DNA from: Brevibacillus reuszeri
Lineage (GTDB): Bacteria; Bacillota; Bacilli; Brevibacillales; Brevibacillaceae
Length of the DNA: 64,000 nucleotides
Direction of reading: 5' to 3'
Assembly (NCBI RefSeq): GCF_002897295.1
Contig: NZ_BEXF01000005.1
Coordinates: forward strand, 62,001 to 126,000
This document shows positions 62,426 to 64,000 of this stretch, piece after piece (the stretch's first letter is position 1; each line of letters begins with the position of its first letter). Both the position numbers and the translations under genes were made by a program. A model generated the notes under the pieces. It was not told the DNA's origin and made no database searches. It was given only the letters and a program-made list of their open reading frames with translations.

Positions 62426-64000
62426 GTGTTGAAGCAAAGTCAAATGTTGATTCCTACCTTGCGAGAAGTACCTGCTGACGCGGAGATTGCCAGCCACAAG
62501 CTGCTGCTCCGCGCTGGTATGGCTCGCCAATTGGCTTCCGGGATCTATACGTATTTGCCATTGGCAATCCGCTCGCTGCATAAAATCCAAGCCATTGTGC
62601 GTGAAGAAATGAACAACGCGGGAGCCCAGGAGCTTTTGATGCCTGCGATGCAGCCAGCAGAGCTGTGGCACCAAACGGGCCGTTGGGATGTATACGGCCC
62701 GGAGCTGGTTCGTCTGCGCGATCGTCATGATCGTCCTTTTGCTTTAGGACCAACTCACGAGGAAGTAATTACGAGCTTGGTGCGTGATGAAATCAACTCT
62801 TATAAAAAGCTGCCGATCAATCTGTACCAAATTCAAACCAAATTCCGTGATGAAGTTCGCCCTCGTTTCGGTTTGATTCGTTGCCGCGAATTCATTATGA
62901 AAGATGCATACTCGTTTGATACGACACAAGAAGGTCTGGATCGTAATTTCCAAGCAATGTACGATGCCTACACCAATATTTTCACTCGCGTAGGGCTGAA
63001 CTTCCGTGCAGTAGAAGCAGATGCAGGAGCGATTGGTGGTAAAGGTACGTACGAGTTCATGGCATTGTGTGAGATCGGGGAAGATACGATTGCCTACTCC
63101 GAAGATGGCGATTATGCTGCGAATTTGGAAAAGGCAGAGGTTGTTTACAAGCCTTCTGAAAAACCTGCTTCCGAAGCACCAGCACGCGAAAAGCTACATA
63201 CGCCTGGTGTCAGAACCATCGAGCAATTAGTACAAGCCCTGCAAATGGAAGCGAAACATATCATCAAGAGTCTGTTATATCGTGTAGATGACAAGCTCGT
63301 TATGGTTTTGATTCGCGGAGATCATGAGCTCAATGACGTGAAGCTGAAAAATCTGTATGATGCTACCCAAGTTGGTCTGGCGTCGGAAGCTGATATTCTC
63401 GCGGTAACTGGAGCACCAGCTGGGTTTGTTGGACCAGTCGGCATTGATCCGGAAAAAGTGGAAATCATCGCCGATAACTACGTACAAGACGTTTACGATG
63501 GAGTCGCGGGTGCGAATGAAGCAGATTACCACCTGACGCACGTAGTTCCTGGTCGTGACTTTGAAGTATCACGTTATACTGATTTGCGCAACATTACAGA
63601 GGGTGACGAATGCCCTCGTACTGGCAGTACCATCAAATTTGCCCGTGGTGTTGAAGTGGGTCACGTATTCAAGCTGGGAACAAAATACTCCAAAGCGATC
63701 GGTGCTACGTTCTTGGATGAAAATGGCCGCAGTCAACCAATGATCATGGGATGCTACGGTATTGGGGTATCCAGAACGATCGCAGCTGTGATCGAACAGA
63801 ACAACGATGAAAATGGTATCATTTGGCCAGTGGCTGTAGCCCCTTTCCATGTGCATGTGATCCCAGTCAATGTTAAAGTAGAAGAACAGCGTCAAGCAAG
63901 CGAACAAATTACAGAAGCACTTCGTCGTGCAGGCGTAGAAGTACTGTTTGATGATCGACCAGAACGCGCTGGCGTCAAGTTCAAAGATGCTGACCTGATT
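62426..64000 (+). CDS. proS: Prolyl-tRNA synthetase (bacterial type), 3' end cut by the window
   Basis: The first 525 residues of a class II synthetase of about 565-575 aa, in frame to the right edge. It starts at GTG 62426 ([13 protein letters not shown]) with AAGGAGGA upstream. Motif 2 [13 protein letters not shown] and the T-H-E-E loop are present. Between about residues 240 and 385 lies the inserted editing (INS, YbaK-like) domain that hydrolyses Ala-tRNA(Pro). Motif 3 G-C-Y-G-I-G-V-S-R and the start of the anticodon-binding domain are also visible. Confidence 0.96.
   Translation, partial: MLKQSQMLIPTLREVPADAEIASHKLLLRAGMARQLASGIYTYLPLAIRSLHKIQAIVREEMNNAGAQELLMPAMQPAELWHQTGRWDVYGPELVRLRDRHDRPFALGPTHEEVITSLVRDEINSYKKLPINLYQIQTKFRDEVRPRFGLIRCREFIMKDAYSFDTTQEGLDRNFQAMYDAYTNIFTRVGLNFRAVEADAGAIGGKGTYEFMALCEIGEDTIAYSEDGDYAANLEKAEVVYKPSEKPASEAPAREKLHTPGVRTIEQLVQALQMEAKHIIKSLLYRVDDKLVMVLIRGDHELNDVKLKNLYDATQVGLASEADILAVTGAPAGFVGPVGIDPEKVEIIADNYVQDVYDGVAGANEADYHLTHVVPGRDFEVSRYTDLRNITEGDECPRTGSTIKFARGVEVGHVFKLGTKYSKAIGATFLDENGRSQPMIMGCYGIGVSRTIAAVIEQNNDENGIIWPVAVAPFHVHVIPVNVKVEEQRQASEQITEALRRAGVEVLFDDRPERAGVKFKDADLI

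Noticed and set aside
62426..64000. Possible interruption of proS
   Set aside because: The frame from GTG 62426 reads through to the last base with all class II motifs in order; the end is only cut by the window.

Overview
The window looks like chromosomal DNA of a spore-former-type Firmicute of order Bacillales, and the proteins read most like Brevibacillus (Paenibacillaceae). This rests on gene order and family recognition, not on a database search. The block sucC-sucD-dprA-topA-trmFO-xerC-hslV-hslU-codY, then a single large fla/che operon, then rpsB-tsf-pyrH-frr-uppS-cdsA-dxr-rseP-(ispG)-proS, matches the arrangement known from Bacillus subtilis. Shine-Dalgarno sites are strong (GGAGG-like), GTG and TTG starts are common, and nearly everything from 12 kb onward is on the + strand.

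Region 1 (1-12 kb) is accessory in character. It holds the tail of a Big_2-domain protein, lspA, a GNAT acetyltransferase, a two-gene split chromate transporter divergent from a LysR regulator, and a remnant of an aldo/keto reductase gene. It continues with a small DUF7660-like protein, comM (yifB), a chagasin-like protease inhibitor, and a three-gene cyclic-di-GMP cassette (EAL protein, unknown 118-aa protein, CBS-GGDEF protein). The last genes are a YbjQ-family protein, an SCP2-domain protein, an AlbA_2-domain protein and a lipoprotein.

Region 2 (12-23 kb) is core metabolism and chromosome maintenance: succinyl-CoA synthetase, DprA, topoisomerase I, tRNA methyltransferase TrmFO, and the xerC-hslV-hslU-codY operon, closed by a strong terminator.

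Region 3 (23.1-53.6 kb) is one essentially uninterrupted fla/che operon: flgB flgC fliE fliF fliG fliH fliI fliJ, a motE/ylxF-like gene, fliK, a TIGR02530-type gene, flgE/G, swrD, fliL fliM fliY cheY fliO fliP fliQ fliR flhB flhA flhF flhG cheB cheA cheW cheC cheD, an unknown membrane gene, sigD, a FapA/DUF342 gene, an unknown charged protein, a swrB-like gene and an MltG-like LysM-only protein. It covers basal body, rotor, export gate, hook, chemotaxis core and sigma factor. The hook-cap gene flgD is not in its usual place after fliK, and two consecutive hairpins lie between the TIGR02530-type gene and flgE/G. The operon ends in a terminator whose loop contains the last stop codon.

Region 4 (53.6-64 kb) is translation and envelope biogenesis. 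rpsB and tsf each have their own plausible sigma-A promoter. They are followed by pyrH, frr, uppS (undecaprenyl-PP), cdsA (CDP-diacylglycerol), dxr and ispG (MEP isoprenoid pathway, feeding uppS), rseP (site-2 protease) and proS, which runs off the right edge. No tRNA, rRNA, CRISPR array, insertion sequence or prophage was seen.
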